Origin: an uncultured Dehalococcoidia bacterium
Lineage (GTDB): Bacteria > Chloroflexota > Dehalococcoidia > Lucifugimonadales > G958296245
DNA: 64,000 nucleotides
Assembly (NCBI GenBank): GCA_958296245.1
Contig: OY282458.1
Span: forward strand, 682,001 to 746,000
Direction of reading: 5' to 3'
Within the stretch, counting starts at the first letter, position 1, and each line of letters starts with the position of its first letter. Both the position numbers and the translations under genes were made by a program. The notes below the pieces were generated by a model. The model did not search any database. It was not told the origin of the DNA and worked only from the letters and a program-made list of their open reading frames with translations. This document shows, one piece after another, positions 1-9,281 of this stretch.

Positions 1-3000
1 CTGCCTGTGGCATAGCTCGCCCTGATCGTGCCGAAGTCATGGTTGTTGCCGACCAGTCCGCCCACCCCTTCTTCCCCGGACACGCTGCCCGTGGCGTAGC
101 TCGCTCTAATCGCGCCATTGTTCTCCCCGACCAGCCCGCCGGCTATTCTACCCTGCGACACGCTGGCTGCGGCATAGCTGGTGACCACGACGCCGGCGCC
201 GGCATTCAGCCCAACCAGTCCTCCGACTTTATCACCCCCCGACACGTTGCCCGTCGCATAGCTGCCGATGATCGTGCCCCCGTTGCGCCCGACCAGCGCG
301 CCCACTTCCAGCCCGCCCGACACGTTGGCGCGCGCCAGCCCTACGCGGCGGATGACGCCCGAGAAGCCTACCAAGCTGAACAGCCCGACGTGAAAACTGC
401 TATGTCTGACAAACAAGCCGGCGATAGTGTGACCATTGCCCTCGAACGTACCCTGGAATGTCCCGGGGGATGACCTGGCGTACCACCCAATCGACAGCCA
501 GCCTTCACCGCCCTCCCCTCTGCTCCAGCCCCGGTCGACCGAGCCTGATGCGTAGCTGCCGGGGTCGTCGAAGTCCAGGTCTCTTGCCAGCTCGTAGCCC
601 ACGCAGCCCTCACCGGGGCAGCCCGTACCCACCGCCTCCGAGAACGCCTTGGCATAATCGGCTGCGTGTCTGGGGTGGTCCGCTTCGCCGTCGCCGTCTA
701 GGTCGTAGCGAATGGCGTCCAGATGCTCCAAGCTGGAGACCTCGATGAGGCCGTCATCATCCGCATCGTAATCGCGCGAGACCGAGGGAGTGGGGGTTGG
801 CGTCGCCGGAGCGGGCTCACCGTCACCCCCTCCGGCCTCTCCCCTGGGCTGATCGCCGAACTCCTCCCAGCTTGCGATGCCGTCGCCGTCGAAGTCCACC
901 TGCAGGGCCGGATACTGATCGGCCGAGCCGAAGCTCCAGGGGTCGTCCGCGCCGGTTGTCTCATCATCGTCGCCGTCGGCGTTGTCTATGTCCATATTCC
1001 ATGCGCTGTAGATGTCGGTATAGGTGGTCGGCGCCTGCAACTCGACGGTGGTCTTGCCCTTGGCGCCGGAGTTGAACCCGAATGCCACGCCATACGATTG
1101 CCCGGAGGTTCCGATATCCCAGTAGCTGGCGGCGATCCCGTTCGGGTCATCGTTCACTCCAACCAGCCCGCCTGAGGCCTCCGACACCCTGCCCGTCGCG
1201 TAGCTGGCCCTGATCGTACTTCCGTGAGCGTTGTAGCCGGCCAGTCCGCCGGTCTCCAGTCCGCCGGCCTGGGGATCCCCCGACACGTTGCCCGTGGCGT
1301 AGCTGGATATGATTGTGCCTCCGATGAAGTTGGCCCCGGTTAGGCCTCCGACTTTTCCAATCCCAGACACGCCGCCTGTGGCGTAGCTCGCCGCGATCAT
1401 GTCATAGTTTTCGCCGACCAAGCCGCCAACCCTGCTACTCCCCGACACGTTACCCGTGGCGTAGCTGGCGCTGATATTGCCTTGGGTCTTGTTGTTCCCG
1501 ACCAGCCCGCCGACGCCGCTGCCGATATTCCCCGATACGTTACCCGTGGCGTAGCTGGCGCTGATCGGGCCGCTGTTAGACCCTACCAACCCTCCCGCCA
1601 AGTCATCCCCCGACACGTTGCCCGTGGCATGGCTGCCAATAATCGCGCCCCCGTTGTCCCCAGCCAGGCCGCCGACACCCACGTCCCCCTGCACGCTTCC
1701 CGTAGCATAGCTATCGCTGATCGTGCCCCCCGTGCCCCCCGACCCTTCGTTGCTCCCGACCAAGCCGCCGACCCACCAGTTCCCCCGCACGCTTCCCGTA
1801 GCATAGCTGCCGCTGATCGCGCCATCGTTTGCGCCCGCCAACGCGCCGACCACCCCCCACCCGCTGACTCGGGCCTCGACCAGCCCGACCCGACGGATAG
1901 CGCCTGCACTGCCCACACGCCCGAACAGGCCCACGTCGTCGTCGCGGGCGATGAACAGGTTGGCGATGGTGTGGCCGTTGCCGTCGAAGGTGGAGTTGAA
2001 CATCTCATCAATAGAAGGGCCGATGGGGCGCCAGCCCTCATTGCCCTCCCCTATGCTCCAGCCCTTGTCCACCGAGCCGGACGCGTAGCTGTTCGGATCG
2101 TTGAAGTCGAGGTTCCCCATTAACTCATAGCCCGCGCAGCCGCTGTTGGGGCATGCACCTCCCGGTAACGCGTTGGGGAACGACTCGGCGTAGGCGTCCG
2201 CATCGGAGGGGTCATCCGCTTCGCCGTCGCCGTCTAGATCGTAGCGAATGGCGTCCAGATGCTCCAGGCTGGAGACCTCGATGAGGCCGTCGTCATCCGC
2301 ATCGTAATCGCGCGAGACCGAGGGAGTGGGGGTTGGCGTCGCCGGAGCGGGCTCACCGTCACCCCCTCCGGCCTCTCCTCTGGGCTGATCGCCGAACTCA
2401 TCCCAGCTTGCGATGCCGTCGCCGTCGAAGTCCACCTGCAGGGCCGGATACTGATCGGCCGAGCCGAAGCTCCAGGGGTCGTCAGCGCCGGTTGTCTCAT
2501 CGCCGTCGCCGTCGGCGTTGTCTATGTCCATATCCCATGCGCTGTAGATGTCGGTATAGGTGGTCGGCGCCTGCAGCTCGACGGTGGTCTTGCCCTTGGC
2601 GCCGGAGTTGAACCCGAATCCCACGCCATACGATTGCCCGGAGGTTCCGATATCCCAGTAGCTGGCGGCGATCCCGTTCGGGTCATTGTTCACTCCAACC
2701 AGCCCGCCTGAGGCCTCCGACACCCTGCCCGTCGCGTAGCTGGCCCTGATCGTACTTCCGTGAGCGTTGTAACCGGCCAGTCCGCCGGTCTCAGCTTTCC
2801 CCGACACGTTGCCCGTGGCGTAGCTGGATATGATTGTGCCTCTGATGAAGTTGCCCCCGACTAGGCCTCCGACTGTTCCAATCCCAGACACGCCGCCTGT
2901 GGCGTAGCTTGCCGCGACCGTGGCGTAGCTTTCGCCGACCAAGCCGCCAACCCTGCTATCCCCCGACACGTTACCCGCGGCGTAGCTGGATATGACCTTG

Positions 3001-3812
3001 CCTCGTCTATTGTTGTCCGCGACCAGCCCGCCGACGCCGATAGTGCCCGACACGTTACCCGTGGCGTAGCTGGCGCTGATCGGGCCGCTGTTAAACCCTA
3101 CCAACCCTCCCGCCGCGAAGTTATCCCCCGTCACGTTGCCCGTGGCATGGCTGCCAATAATCGCGCCCCCGTTGCTCCCCGCCAGGCCGCCGATACTCAC
3201 GTCCCCCTGCACGCTTCCCGTAGCATAGCTATCGTTGATCGTGCTCCCTTCTTTGTTGCTCCCGACCAAGCCGCCGACCCACAGGTTCCCCCGCACGCTT
3301 CCCGTAGCATAGCTGCCGCTGATCGCGCCATAGTTTGCGCCCGCCAACGCGCCGACACGCTCCCACCCGCTGACCCGGGCCTCTACCAGCCCGACCCGAC
3401 GGATAGCGCCTGCACTGCCCACACTCCCGAACAGGCCCACGTCGTCGTCGCGGGCGATGAACAGGTTGGCGATGGTGTGGCCGTTGCCGTCGAAGGTGGA
3501 GTTGAACCTCTCATCAATAGAAGGGCCGATGGGGCGCCAGCCCTCATTGCCCTCCCCTATGCTCCAGCCCTTGTCCACCGAGCCGGACGCGTAGCTGTTC
3601 GGATCGTTGAAGTCGAGGTTCCCCATTAACTCATAGCCCGCGCAGCCGCTGTTGGGGCATGCCCCTCCCGGTAACGCGTTGGGGAACGCCTCGGCGTAGG
3701 CGTCCGCATCGGAGGGGTCATCCGCTTCGCCGTCGCCGTCTAGATCGTAGCGAATGGCGTCCAGATGCTCCAAGTTGAAGACCTCGATCAGACCGTCATC
3801 GTCGGCATCGTA
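1..3812 (-). repeat. In-frame tandem modules of ~1.5 kb within the GLUG gene
   Basis: The block around 679-967 recurs at 2215-2503 and in shorter form at 3721-3812. The offsets are 1536 bp (512 codons) and 1506 bp (502 codons), both multiples of three, so the frame is kept. Two of the linker blocks (about 723-1175 and 2259-2711) are nearly identical at base level, which suggests recent duplication or gene conversion. The third module, at the left edge, is more diverged. Each module holds a DxDxDG-type block followed by several ~30-residue GLUG repeats. Confidence 0.9.
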
Positions 3813-3926
3813 ATCGACCGCTTCCTCTGCCTGCGCGCGGATGCTTCCCAGGCTCATCAGAGATGAGAGCAGCAGGACGACCCCGAAGGCGTGGGTTACG
3901 CGAGCAGTGGATTTCCTGATCTGCAT
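1..3926 (-). CDS. Secreted GLUG-repeat surface protein (partial, C-terminus outside window)
   Basis: The frame stays open from the ATG at 3926 down to base 1, so at least 1308 residues are present and the C-terminus lies outside the window. The N-terminus (MQIRKSTARV, then VVLLLSSLMSLGSIRAQA) is a good Sec signal peptide. The mature part opens with Asp-rich calcium-loop-like segments (DYDADDDGLIEV, YDLDGDGEAD), followed by many GLUG-type repeats of the form GGLVG...I..SYATGNVSG. The GLUG motif is known from bacterial surface and adhesin-like proteins; the specific ligand is unknown. The protein is made of ~500-residue modules, each starting with the DADDDGLIEV block and joined by a TPTPTPSVS linker. 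It follows the HAD gene by 46 bp on the same strand. I see no anchor because the C-terminus is missing. Adhesion or a matrix role is inference. Confidence 0.9.
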   Translation of the reverse strand, partial: MQIRKSTARVTHAFGVVLLLSSLMSLGSIRAQAEEAVDYDADDDGLIEVFNLEHLDAIRYDLDGDGEADDPSDADAYAEAFPNALPGGACPNSGCAGYELMGNLDFNDPNSYASGSVDKGWSIGEGNEGWRPIGPSIDERFNSTFDGNGHTIANLFIARDDDVGLFGSVGSAGAIRRVGLVEARVSGWERVGALAGANYGAISGSYATGSVRGNLWVGGLVGSNKEGSTINDSYATGSVQGDVSIGGLAGSNGGAIIGSHATGNVTGDNFAAGGLVGFNSGPISASYATGNVSGTIGVGGLVADNNRRGKVISSYAAGNVSGDSRVGGLVGESYATVAASYATGGVSGIGTVGGLVGGNFIRGTIISSYATGNVSGKAETGGLAGYNAHGSTIRASYATGRVSEASGGLVGVNNDPNGIAASYWDIGTSGQSYGVGFGFNSGAKGKTTVELQAPTTYTDIYSAWDMDIDNADGDGDETTGADDPWSFGSADQYPALQVDFDGDGIASWDEFGDQPRGEAGGGDGEPAPATPTPTPSVSRDYDADDDGLIEVSSLEHLDAIRYDLDGDGEADDPSDADAYAESFPNALPGGACPNSGCAGYELMGNLDFNDPNSYASGSVDKGWSIGEGNEGWRPIGPSIDEMFNSTFDGNGHTIANLFIARDDDVGLFGRVGSAGAIRRVGLVEARVSGWGVVGALAGANDGAISGSYATGSVRGNWWVGGLVGSNEGSGGTGGTISDSYATGSVQGDVGVGGLAGDNGGAIIGSHATGNVSGDDLAGGLVGSNSGPISASYATGNVSGNIGSGVGGLVGNNKTQGNISASYATGNVSGSSRVGGLVGENYDMIAASYATGGVSGIGKVGGLTGANFIGGTIISSYATGNVSGDPQAGGLETGGLAGYNAHGSTIRASYATGRVSEASGGLVGVNDDPNGIAASYWDIGTSGQSYGVAFGFNSGAKGKTTVELQAPTTYTDIYSAWNMDIDNADGDDDETTGADDPWSFGSADQYPALQVDFDGDGIASWEEFGDQPRGEAGGGDGEPAPATPTPTPSVSRDYDADDDGLIEVSSLEHLDAIRYDLDGDGEADHPRHAADYAKAFSEAVGTGCPGEGCVGYELARDLDFDDPGSYASGSVDRGWSRGEGGEGWLSIGWYARSSPGTFQGTFEGNGHTIAGLFVRHSSFHVGLFSLVGFSGVIRRVGLARANVSGGLEVGALVGRNGGTIIGSYATGNVSGGDKVGGLVGLNAGAGVVVTSYAAASVSQGRIAGGLVGENNGAIRASYATGSVSGEEGVGGLVGNNHDFGTIRASYATG

Positions 3927-3972
3927 CCGCAACACCTATGGCCCTCCGTTTCGGGTCGGGCGCGACCGTCAC

Positions 3973-4671
3973 TTACGCGACCAGCGGGGGCAACTCCGTC
4001 AGCGTCGAGATTCGGGGGCAGCGGTCGTAGGCGCTGTGGATGCCGTCGCGGTCCAGGAGCACCGGCGCTATGCCGGCCCTTGCGGCGCCCTCAACGTCCG
4101 AGGCCGGCTGATCGCCGACGTGCATCGCCTCTCCGGGTTGCGCCCCGGCCCGCTCCAAGGCCGTCCGAAATATCGCGGGGTCCGGCTTGTCGACACCCAC
4201 CTCCCCCGACGTAACCACGACGTCAAGGAGCCCGCCGAGTCCCAGCTTGCCCGCTATCTCGCCTCCCGTCTGGTCGATATTCGATATCATGCCTACCGTT
4301 ACGCCGCGGCGCCTGAGCACGCCCAGCGTGGGCGCGGCGTCGTCAAAAGGAGCAAGCCCATATGGGATCCTGCGCAGTCGGCGCCATATCTGCGCGGCCA
4401 ACTCCGCCGACACGTCGACGCCGCACCCACGGAGCACGAAGCGCTCATATTCGGCAAAGAACGCCTCCTTCGCAGGTCCGCTCCTGAGCCTCACGGGAGC
4501 CGCGGCGTTCTGCTCGCTCATGTAGGCGTCGGCGGCCGCGTAGCCCCGTATGACGCCCTCAGGGGTGACCTCGATCCCGAAATCGCGGCAGGCCTTGGAC
4601 TGCACCTCGTACCGGGACGGACGGAAGCCCGCCAGCGTGCCGTACATGTCGAAGAATACGGCCTTGATCAT
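3973..4671 (-). CDS. HAD-superfamily hydrolase
   Basis: This is a 232-residue cytosolic HAD phosphatase of the IA (phosphoglycolate phosphatase/REG-2-like) type. Motif I is DMYGTL at residues 8-13, with Asp8 the expected nucleophile. Motif II is SNID near residue 135, and the acidic metal site is HVGDQPASDVEGA near residue 190. The cap lies between motifs I and II. Length fits the family. The substrate cannot be read from sequence. The start (ATG 4671) has no clear Shine-Dalgarno. The gene is divergent from the HypE-like gene and is followed closely by the GLUG-protein gene on the same strand. Confidence 0.88.
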   Translation of the reverse strand: MIKAVFFDMYGTLAGFRPSRYEVQSKACRDFGIEVTPEGVIRGYAAADAYMSEQNAAAPVRLRSGPAKEAFFAEYERFVLRGCGVDVSAELAAQIWRRLRRIPYGLAPFDDAAPTLGVLRRRGVTVGMISNIDQTGGEIAGKLGLGGLLDVVVTSGEVGVDKPDPAIFRTALERAGAQPGEAMHVGDQPASDVEGAARAGIAPVLLDRDGIHSAYDRCPRISTLTELPPLVA

Positions 4672-4745
4672 GGCGTAGCCATGATAGCATGAATCGCCTG
4701 AGGTCCAGCCGCTCTACCGCAATCAGGACGCCGGGGGGCCGCAAC

Positions 4746-5756
4746 TTGAAACTCAAAGCCGGGAAACTGCCCCTCGGAGTGCTGTCGCGGCTGCTGAGCA
4801 AGGTTGAGTTGAGCGACCCCCGGGTAGCCCTGGGGCCAAAGGCCGGAGAGGACGCGGCGCTCATCGACTTCGGAGACCGCTACCTCGTGGCCAAGACGGA
4901 CCCCATCACCTTCGCCACGGACCTTATAGGCTGGTACGTGGTCCAGATCAACGCCAACGACCTGGCCGTAATGGGAGCGGCGCCCCGTTGGCTCATGGTC
5001 ACGTTGCTTCTGCCCGAGGGCGTGAGCGCCGCCGCCGTCGAGAGAATTTTCGACCAGATCGGCGCGGCCTGCAAAGAGCTCGGCGTCACCCTCGTCGGGG
5101 GCCACACGGAGGTGACCTACGGCCTGCCGCGGCCCATAGCGGTCGGCGCTATGCTGGGGGAGGCCGCCAAGGACCAGGTGGTGACGACGTCGGGCGCTCG
5201 ACCCGGCGATGCAATCGTGCTGACAAAGGGCGTCGCAATCGAGGGCGCGGCAGTGCTGGCCAGGGAGGACCCCGAGACGCTCTTGGCCCGCGGTGTCCGG
5301 AACGAGGACGTTGAACGCGCTAAGGGCTTCCTCTTCTCGCCCGGCATCAGCGTACTGCGCGACGCAAACACTGCGCGCGGCGCCGTGGACGTGCACGCTA
5401 TGCACGACCCCACGGAGGGAGGGGTCGCCACCGGACTGCTGGAGATGGCCGAGGCCGCCGGCGTCGGCCTGCTCGTGGACCTGACCGCCGTACCCGTCCT
5501 CCCGGAGTGTAGGCGGTTGTGCGAGGCCCTAGACCTGGACCCGATGGGCCTCATCGCGTCGGGCTCCTTGCTGGCGGCGGTGCCGCCCGGCGACGTCCCC
5601 GTGCTGATCGAGGAACTGGCGAAAGTCGGAATCCCGGCTTACGAGATTGGACGGTTCACCCGCCGCGCCGAAGGCGTCAAGGCTATTACCAACGACGGCG
5701 CCCGCGGCCTGCCGGTATTCCCCCGGGACGAACTGGCCCGGCACTTCTCCGACTGA
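4746..5756 (+). CDS. AIR synthase-related / HypE-like protein
   Basis: The product belongs to the PurM/AIR-synthase superfamily (HypE, ThiL, SelD, PurM). It has the N-terminal nucleotide-binding half (GEDAALIDFGDRYLVAKTDPI, INANDLAVMGAAPRW) and the C-terminal half (DPTEGGVATGLLEMAEAAGVG). This pattern is closest to HypE-like stand-alone proteins, but no hydrogenase maturation genes are nearby, so a hydrogenase role is not supported. An ATG at 4689 is in frame, but it would lie 17 bp from the divergent HAD start. The TTG at 4746 (KLKAGKLPLG) has a G-rich stretch 7-8 bases upstream and gives ~336 residues, the usual family length, so I prefer it. The start is the least certain part. Confidence 0.82.
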   Translation: MKLKAGKLPLGVLSRLLSKVELSDPRVALGPKAGEDAALIDFGDRYLVAKTDPITFATDLIGWYVVQINANDLAVMGAAPRWLMVTLLLPEGVSAAAVERIFDQIGAACKELGVTLVGGHTEVTYGLPRPIAVGAMLGEAAKDQVVTTSGARPGDAIVLTKGVAIEGAAVLAREDPETLLARGVRNEDVERAKGFLFSPGISVLRDANTARGAVDVHAMHDPTEGGVATGLLEMAEAAGVGLLVDLTAVPVLPECRRLCEALDLDPMGLIASGSLLAAVPPGDVPVLIEELAKVGIPAYEIGRFTRRAEGVKAITNDGARGLPVFPRDELARHFSD

Positions 5757-5798
5757 GAAAAGCCGAGAACACGCAGCGAGTCAAACCCGGTCCTTTTG

Positions 5799-5827
5799 TT
5801 GACAGCGTGGGGCGTCTCGATTACTAT
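5799..5827 (+). promoter_or_regulatory. Sigma-A type promoter of groESL
   Basis: TTGACA at 5799-5804 and TACTAT at 5822-5827 are separated by exactly 17 bases. The predicted transcription start, about 5834, falls inside the inverted repeat just downstream. This is the best housekeeping promoter in the window. Confidence 0.85.
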
Positions 5828-5831
5828 TTGA

Positions 5832-5858
5832 TTAGCAGTCGGACGTAGTGACTGCTAA
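5832..5858 (+). promoter_or_regulatory. CIRCE-like operator (HrcA target) of groESL
   Basis: This is a perfect 9-9-9 inverted repeat: TTAGCAGTC, nine bases, GACTGCTAA. The CIRCE consensus is TTAGCACTC-N9-GAGTGCTAA, so each arm differs at one position and the change is compensated, keeping the palindrome. It overlaps the predicted start point and sits ~95 bp before groES, the usual place. HrcA repression of the heat-shock operon is the expected function; no hrcA gene is in the window. Confidence 0.88.
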
Positions 5859-5950
5859 CGTGTATCCGGCAGACTCGGGGTGTGGCAGGACTGGGTGGGC
5901 CGGGGAGCGTGATTCCAAGTCTGGAGAAGACTTCATTATAGGAGGGAACA

Positions 5951-6259
5951 ATGGCGACGCAGACGAAGGTGGAGTTCAAGCCGTTAGGGAACCGGGTCGT
6001 GATCGAGCCGAGCGAAGAGGACGAGCAGATGAGCGCGGGGGGTATCTACATTCCGGACACCGCCAAGGAGAAGCCGCAGCTGGGAACGGTGGTTGCGGTT
6101 GGTCCGGGCAAGCTGTCGGACGACGGCTCGACGAGGGTGCCGATGGAGGTGGCTGTCGGAGACACGGTCGTCTACTCGAAGTACGCGGGCACCGAGTACC
6201 GCGAGGGGGACATCGAGTACCTGGTGGTGCGCGAGGACGACGTCCTGTTCAAGAAGTAG
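5951..6259 (+). CDS. groES: Co-chaperonin GroES (Cpn10)
   Basis: The 102-residue product is a full-length GroES, the heptameric lid of the GroEL cage. The N-terminal start FKPLGNRVVIEPSEEDEQMSAGGIYIPDTAKEKPQLGTVVAVG includes the mobile loop that contacts GroEL, and the end YLVVREDDVLF is typical. A strong ribosome site (AGGAGGG) lies before the ATG. It is the first gene of a two-gene operon, 45 bp before groEL, under the promoter and CIRCE-like operator upstream. Confidence 0.97.
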   Translation: MATQTKVEFKPLGNRVVIEPSEEDEQMSAGGIYIPDTAKEKPQLGTVVAVGPGKLSDDGSTRVPMEVAVGDTVVYSKYAGTEYREGDIEYLVVREDDVLFKK

Positions 6260-6304
6260 TACCGGCCCAAGTGCAGCAATAGCCAAAATCAGGAGGAGGC
6301 AGAT

Positions 6305-7915
6305 ATGCCAAAGCAGTTATCGTTCGGTGAGGAAGCCCGCACTGCGATGAAGCGGGGAATCGACATCATGACGGACACGGTTGGGGTGACGCTCGGCCCC
6401 AAGGGGCGCAACGTGGTGCTGGACAAGAAGTTCGGGCCGCCCCAGGTCTGCAGCGACGGCGTGACGATCGTCAAGGAGATCGAGCTGGAAGACGCCTACG
6501 AGAACATGGGCGCCCAGCTTCTGAAGGAGGCGGCGAGCAAGACGAACGACGTGGCCGGAGACGGCACGACTACGGCGACGGTCTTGGCGCAGGCCATCAT
6601 CCATGAGGGGTTCCGGAACATCGCCGCCGGCGCCAACCCCATGGCCATCAAGCGCGGGGTGGATACGGCCGTCGTGGCTCTCCGAGGCGAGATAGGCAAG
6701 ATGGCTACCACCGTTTCGGGTAAGAACCAGGTCGCCCAGGTGGCCTCGCTCTCTGCTCACGACGAGGAGATGGGCCAGCTAATCGCGGAGGTGATGGAGA
6801 AGGTCGGCAAGGACGGGGTCATTACGGTCGAGGAGTCGAAGGGCCTCAGCTACGAGCAGGAGTTCGTGGAGGGGATGCAGATCGACAGGGGCTACATCTC
6901 CCCGTACTTCATTACCAATCAGGACAGGATGGAGTCGGACATCGAGGAGCCCTACATCCTGATCACCGACAAGAAGTTGTCGGCGGTGTCGGACCTGCTC
7001 CCCGCGCTGGAAAAGATCCTGCAAGTGGGCAAGAACGTGGTCGTCGTGGCCGAGGACATCGAGGGCGAGGCCCTCGCAACCCTGGTGGTCAACAAGCTGC
7101 GCGGCACGCTGAATTGTCTCGCGGTGAAGGCCCCCGGGTTCGGCGACCGCCGGAAGGCCATGCTCGAGGACATGGCCATCCTGACGGGCGGCGTCGTCAT
7201 CAGCGAGGAGGTCGGCAGGAAGCTCGACTCCGTGACGGTCGACGACCTTGGCCGCTGCCGCCGCATCGTGGCTTCCAAGGAGGAGACGACCTTCGTTGAG
7301 GGCCGCGGGTCGGAGGACGGCATCCAGGGACGGATCAAGCAGATCAAGGCCCAGATCGACGAGACTACGTCGGACTACGATAGGGAGAAGCTCCAAGAGC
7401 GTCTCGCCAAGCTGTCGGGCGGCGTCGCCATCATCAAGGTGGGCGCGGCCACCGAGATCGAACTCAAGGAGAAGAAGCAGCGGGTGGAGGACGCCCTGTC
7501 GGCCACCCGGGCTGCGGTGGAAGAGGGGATCGTTCCCGGCGGCGGGCTGGCGCTGATACGGGCCAGCTCCTCGCTGGACGGCCTCGGAATCAGCGGCGAC
7601 GAGGGTACCGGAGCGCAGATCATGAAGAAGGCGTTGGAGCGCCCTCTGAAGCTGATCTCCGAGAATACCGGCGTGGCGGGCGAGGTCATCCTCGCCGAGA
7701 GCCTGAAGTCCGAGGGTGACTGGGGCTATGACGCCGAGGTCGGCGAGTTCACTCACCTGCTGGAGCGCGGGATCATGGACCCTGCAAAGGTGACGCGCGC
7801 CGCGATCGAGAACGCGGCCAGCGTGGCGTCCATGGTGCTCACCACCGAGTCGCTCATCACCGACATCAAGGAGGAGCAGCCGCCCATGCCGGCCGCGCCC
7901 CCGATGGACTACTAG
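6305..7915 (+). CDS. groEL: Chaperonin GroEL (Cpn60)
   Basis: The 536-residue product is the tetradecameric ATP-dependent folding cage. It shows the ATP-binding segments [12 protein letters not shown] and [22 protein letters not shown] with the catalytic Asp region, the apical domain [17 protein letters not shown], and [15 protein letters not shown]. The C-terminal tail ends in MPAAPPMDY rather than the Gly-Gly-Met repeats of E. coli GroEL. An AGGAGGAGG ribosome site precedes the ATG. It is co-transcribed with groES and followed by terminator hairpins. Confidence 0.98.
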   Translation: MPKQLSFGEEARTAMKRGIDIMTDTVGVTLGPKGRNVVLDKKFGPPQVCSDGVTIVKEIELEDAYENMGAQLLKEAASKTNDVAGDGTTTATVLAQAIIHEGFRNIAAGANPMAIKRGVDTAVVALRGEIGKMATTVSGKNQVAQVASLSAHDEEMGQLIAEVMEKVGKDGVITVEESKGLSYEQEFVEGMQIDRGYISPYFITNQDRMESDIEEPYILITDKKLSAVSDLLPALEKILQVGKNVVVVAEDIEGEALATLVVNKLRGTLNCLAVKAPGFGDRRKAMLEDMAILTGGVVISEEVGRKLDSVTVDDLGRCRRIVASKEETTFVEGRGSEDGIQGRIKQIKAQIDETTSDYDREKLQERLAKLSGGVAIIKVGAATEIELKEKKQRVEDALSATRAAVEEGIVPGGGLALIRASSSLDGLGISGDEGTGAQIMKKALERPLKLISENTGVAGEVILAESLKSEGDWGYDAEVGEFTHLLERGIMDPAKVTRAAIENAASVASMVLTTESLITDIKEEQPPMPAAPPMDY

Positions 7916-7922
7916 ACCGAAC

Positions 7923-8013
7923 ATGGCGGACGGGCGCCGACAAGCCCCGTCCGCCATCGTCGCGGGTCTGTAAAATAGAAGCGGCCCCGGGAAACCCCGG
8001 GGCCGCTTCTATT
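7923..8013 (+). terminator. Double terminator hairpin after groEL
   Basis: Two hairpins follow the groEL stop. The first pairs 7923-7934 with 7946-7957. The second is an 18-bp stem (7974-7991 with 7996-8013) with a four-base loop that runs into ATTTTT, a classical Rho-independent terminator. It also separates groEL from the minus-strand genes that end at 8123. Confidence 0.88.
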
Positions 8014-8122
8014 TTTGGGAATATCTTTGCGCCTTGGACTCCCGCTCCCCCTAGCAGGGTATCCGGCTGGGACGCGCCGGACGGCCCTCTCCAGCTCTCG
8101 TCGTATCCTCCAGACTCTAGCC

Positions 8123-8755
8123 TTAAGTGCGCTGGTCGTGTGAGGATTCGAGTACGCGGATGACGTGTCTAACCTTATCTTCGTCGTCGGGATCGACCAC
8201 GCAAGTCCAGCCTTGGGGCCGGTTGTCTCTATACCTATTCTCGAACAACTTGTGAGGGTCGTTAAATGGCCAGTAGGCGTACACGCGATACATACCCGGA
8301 TTCTTACCTGCAATGTTGAACCGGACAAATCCAAAACGCGACTTGTCGGGGCGTTCCAATTGGAAGCCCCGGTCACTGGGATCGTCTGGAATTGGAATAA
8401 CCTCGCGCTTGATTCGGCGTATGAACGCCAACTCTTTGATCACCTCGGTTCGCCCTTCCGCACGACGCTCTTCCCGTATCTTCTCGACTCGTTCTGCCAG
8501 CCCTCTTGCCAAGACCACTAGATACCCCCCTGTTTCGACCGCGACCAATGCAACCGCAGCCGATGTGATCATAAGTGGAGCAGACCGTTCCCATACGGCA
8601 AGTCCGATGTCGAAGAGATTGCCAGAGCCATCCCCGCGAGCGAACTCCTTCCAAGTCACCAGCCCAATGTAGAAGAGAACCTGAGCGACAAAGGCCAAGA
8701 AATAGGCCCGCTGCGCTCCTCTGCCCACACTCCATATGGACTCACGCTCAGGCAC
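8123..8755 (-). CDS. Hypothetical membrane protein with two transmembrane helices
   Basis: I do not recognise a family. The 210-residue product has two hydrophobic segments, about residues 17-38 (YFLAFVAQVLFYIGLV) and 57-84 (APLMITSAAVALVAVETGGYLVVLA). These are followed by a charged, helix-prone stretch (ARGLAERVEKIREERRAEGRTEVIKE) and a soluble C-terminal part rich in Asp/Arg/Tyr. The GTG start has a good GAGGAGGG site. It lies 33 bp downstream of a lipoprotein gene on the same strand, so the two may be co-transcribed. Function unknown. Confidence 0.6.
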   Translation of the reverse strand: MPERESIWSVGRGAQRAYFLAFVAQVLFYIGLVTWKEFARGDGSGNLFDIGLAVWERSAPLMITSAAVALVAVETGGYLVVLARGLAERVEKIREERRAEGRTEVIKELAFIRRIKREVIPIPDDPSDRGFQLERPDKSRFGFVRFNIAGKNPGMYRVYAYWPFNDPHKLFENRYRDNRPQGWTCVVDPDDEDKVRHVIRVLESSHDQRT

Positions 8756-8788
8756 TCGCCCTCCTCGACCATAGCAAGTCTACCGTAG

Positions 8789-9250
8789 TCACGGTGTCGG
8801 TGTAGGGGTGGGTGTCGAAGTGGGTGTAGGAGTAGGTGTAAGGGTGGGTGTCGAAGTGGCTGTGGGAACTGAAGGCCCCTCAATGGCTGCAAGCCGCTTG
8901 TTGAGAACGGCCAACTGATCACGCAGACCCATGAGCGTAGCTTGTTCAGCGCCTACGACATCCCTACGGCCAGCCTGGCACCCGTTCTCCCACACCAATT
9001 CCAACAGCACCGAACTACTCAACTCAGTGTTAGTGACAGGATCCGGGGTCGGAGTTGGGCCAAAGCCAAAGTGGAATCGGTTGGCATCGTACTGTTTGTA
9101 ACCGGTCATCAGGCGTTCAACGTCCACCTCACAGCCTGTGCGGTACGAGTCTATATTCTCAACGAGCTTCTCCGACTGAGCATACTCACTGAAACTGCAC
9201 CCGATCAAGACACCAGTCGAAGCGATCAACACCAGAACCATAAACTTCAT
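8789..9250 (-). CDS. Small lipoprotein with Thr-Pro tail
   Basis: The 153-residue product begins MKFMVLVLIASTGVLIGC, a signal peptide with a lipobox ending at Cys18, so it is probably lipid-anchored. The middle is a polar helical segment with two more Cys. The last ~25 residues are a Thr-Pro repeat (TPTLTPTPTPTSTPTPTP), resembling an extended spacer but placed at the C-terminus. A G-rich ribosome site precedes the ATG. I recognise no named family. The downstream membrane protein gene (8755-8123) probably forms a pair with it. Confidence 0.65.
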   Translation of the reverse strand: MKFMVLVLIASTGVLIGCSFSEYAQSEKLVENIDSYRTGCEVDVERLMTGYKQYDANRFHFGFGPTPTPDPVTNTELSSSVLLELVWENGCQAGRRDVVGAEQATLMGLRDQLAVLNKRLAAIEGPSVPTATSTPTLTPTPTPTSTPTPTPTP

Positions 9251-9281
9251 TGGACGCCCCCCTGCGGCAAGGATTTAGGCT

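Noticed and set aside
3841-4692. 283-residue plus-strand frame across the HAD gene
   Set aside because: It is antisense to the HAD motifs, which are clear on the minus strand, and has no recognisable fold.
4746-5756. Hydrogenase maturation role for the HypE-like protein
   Set aside because: No hyp or hydrogenase genes are nearby; only the AIR-synthase fold is supported.
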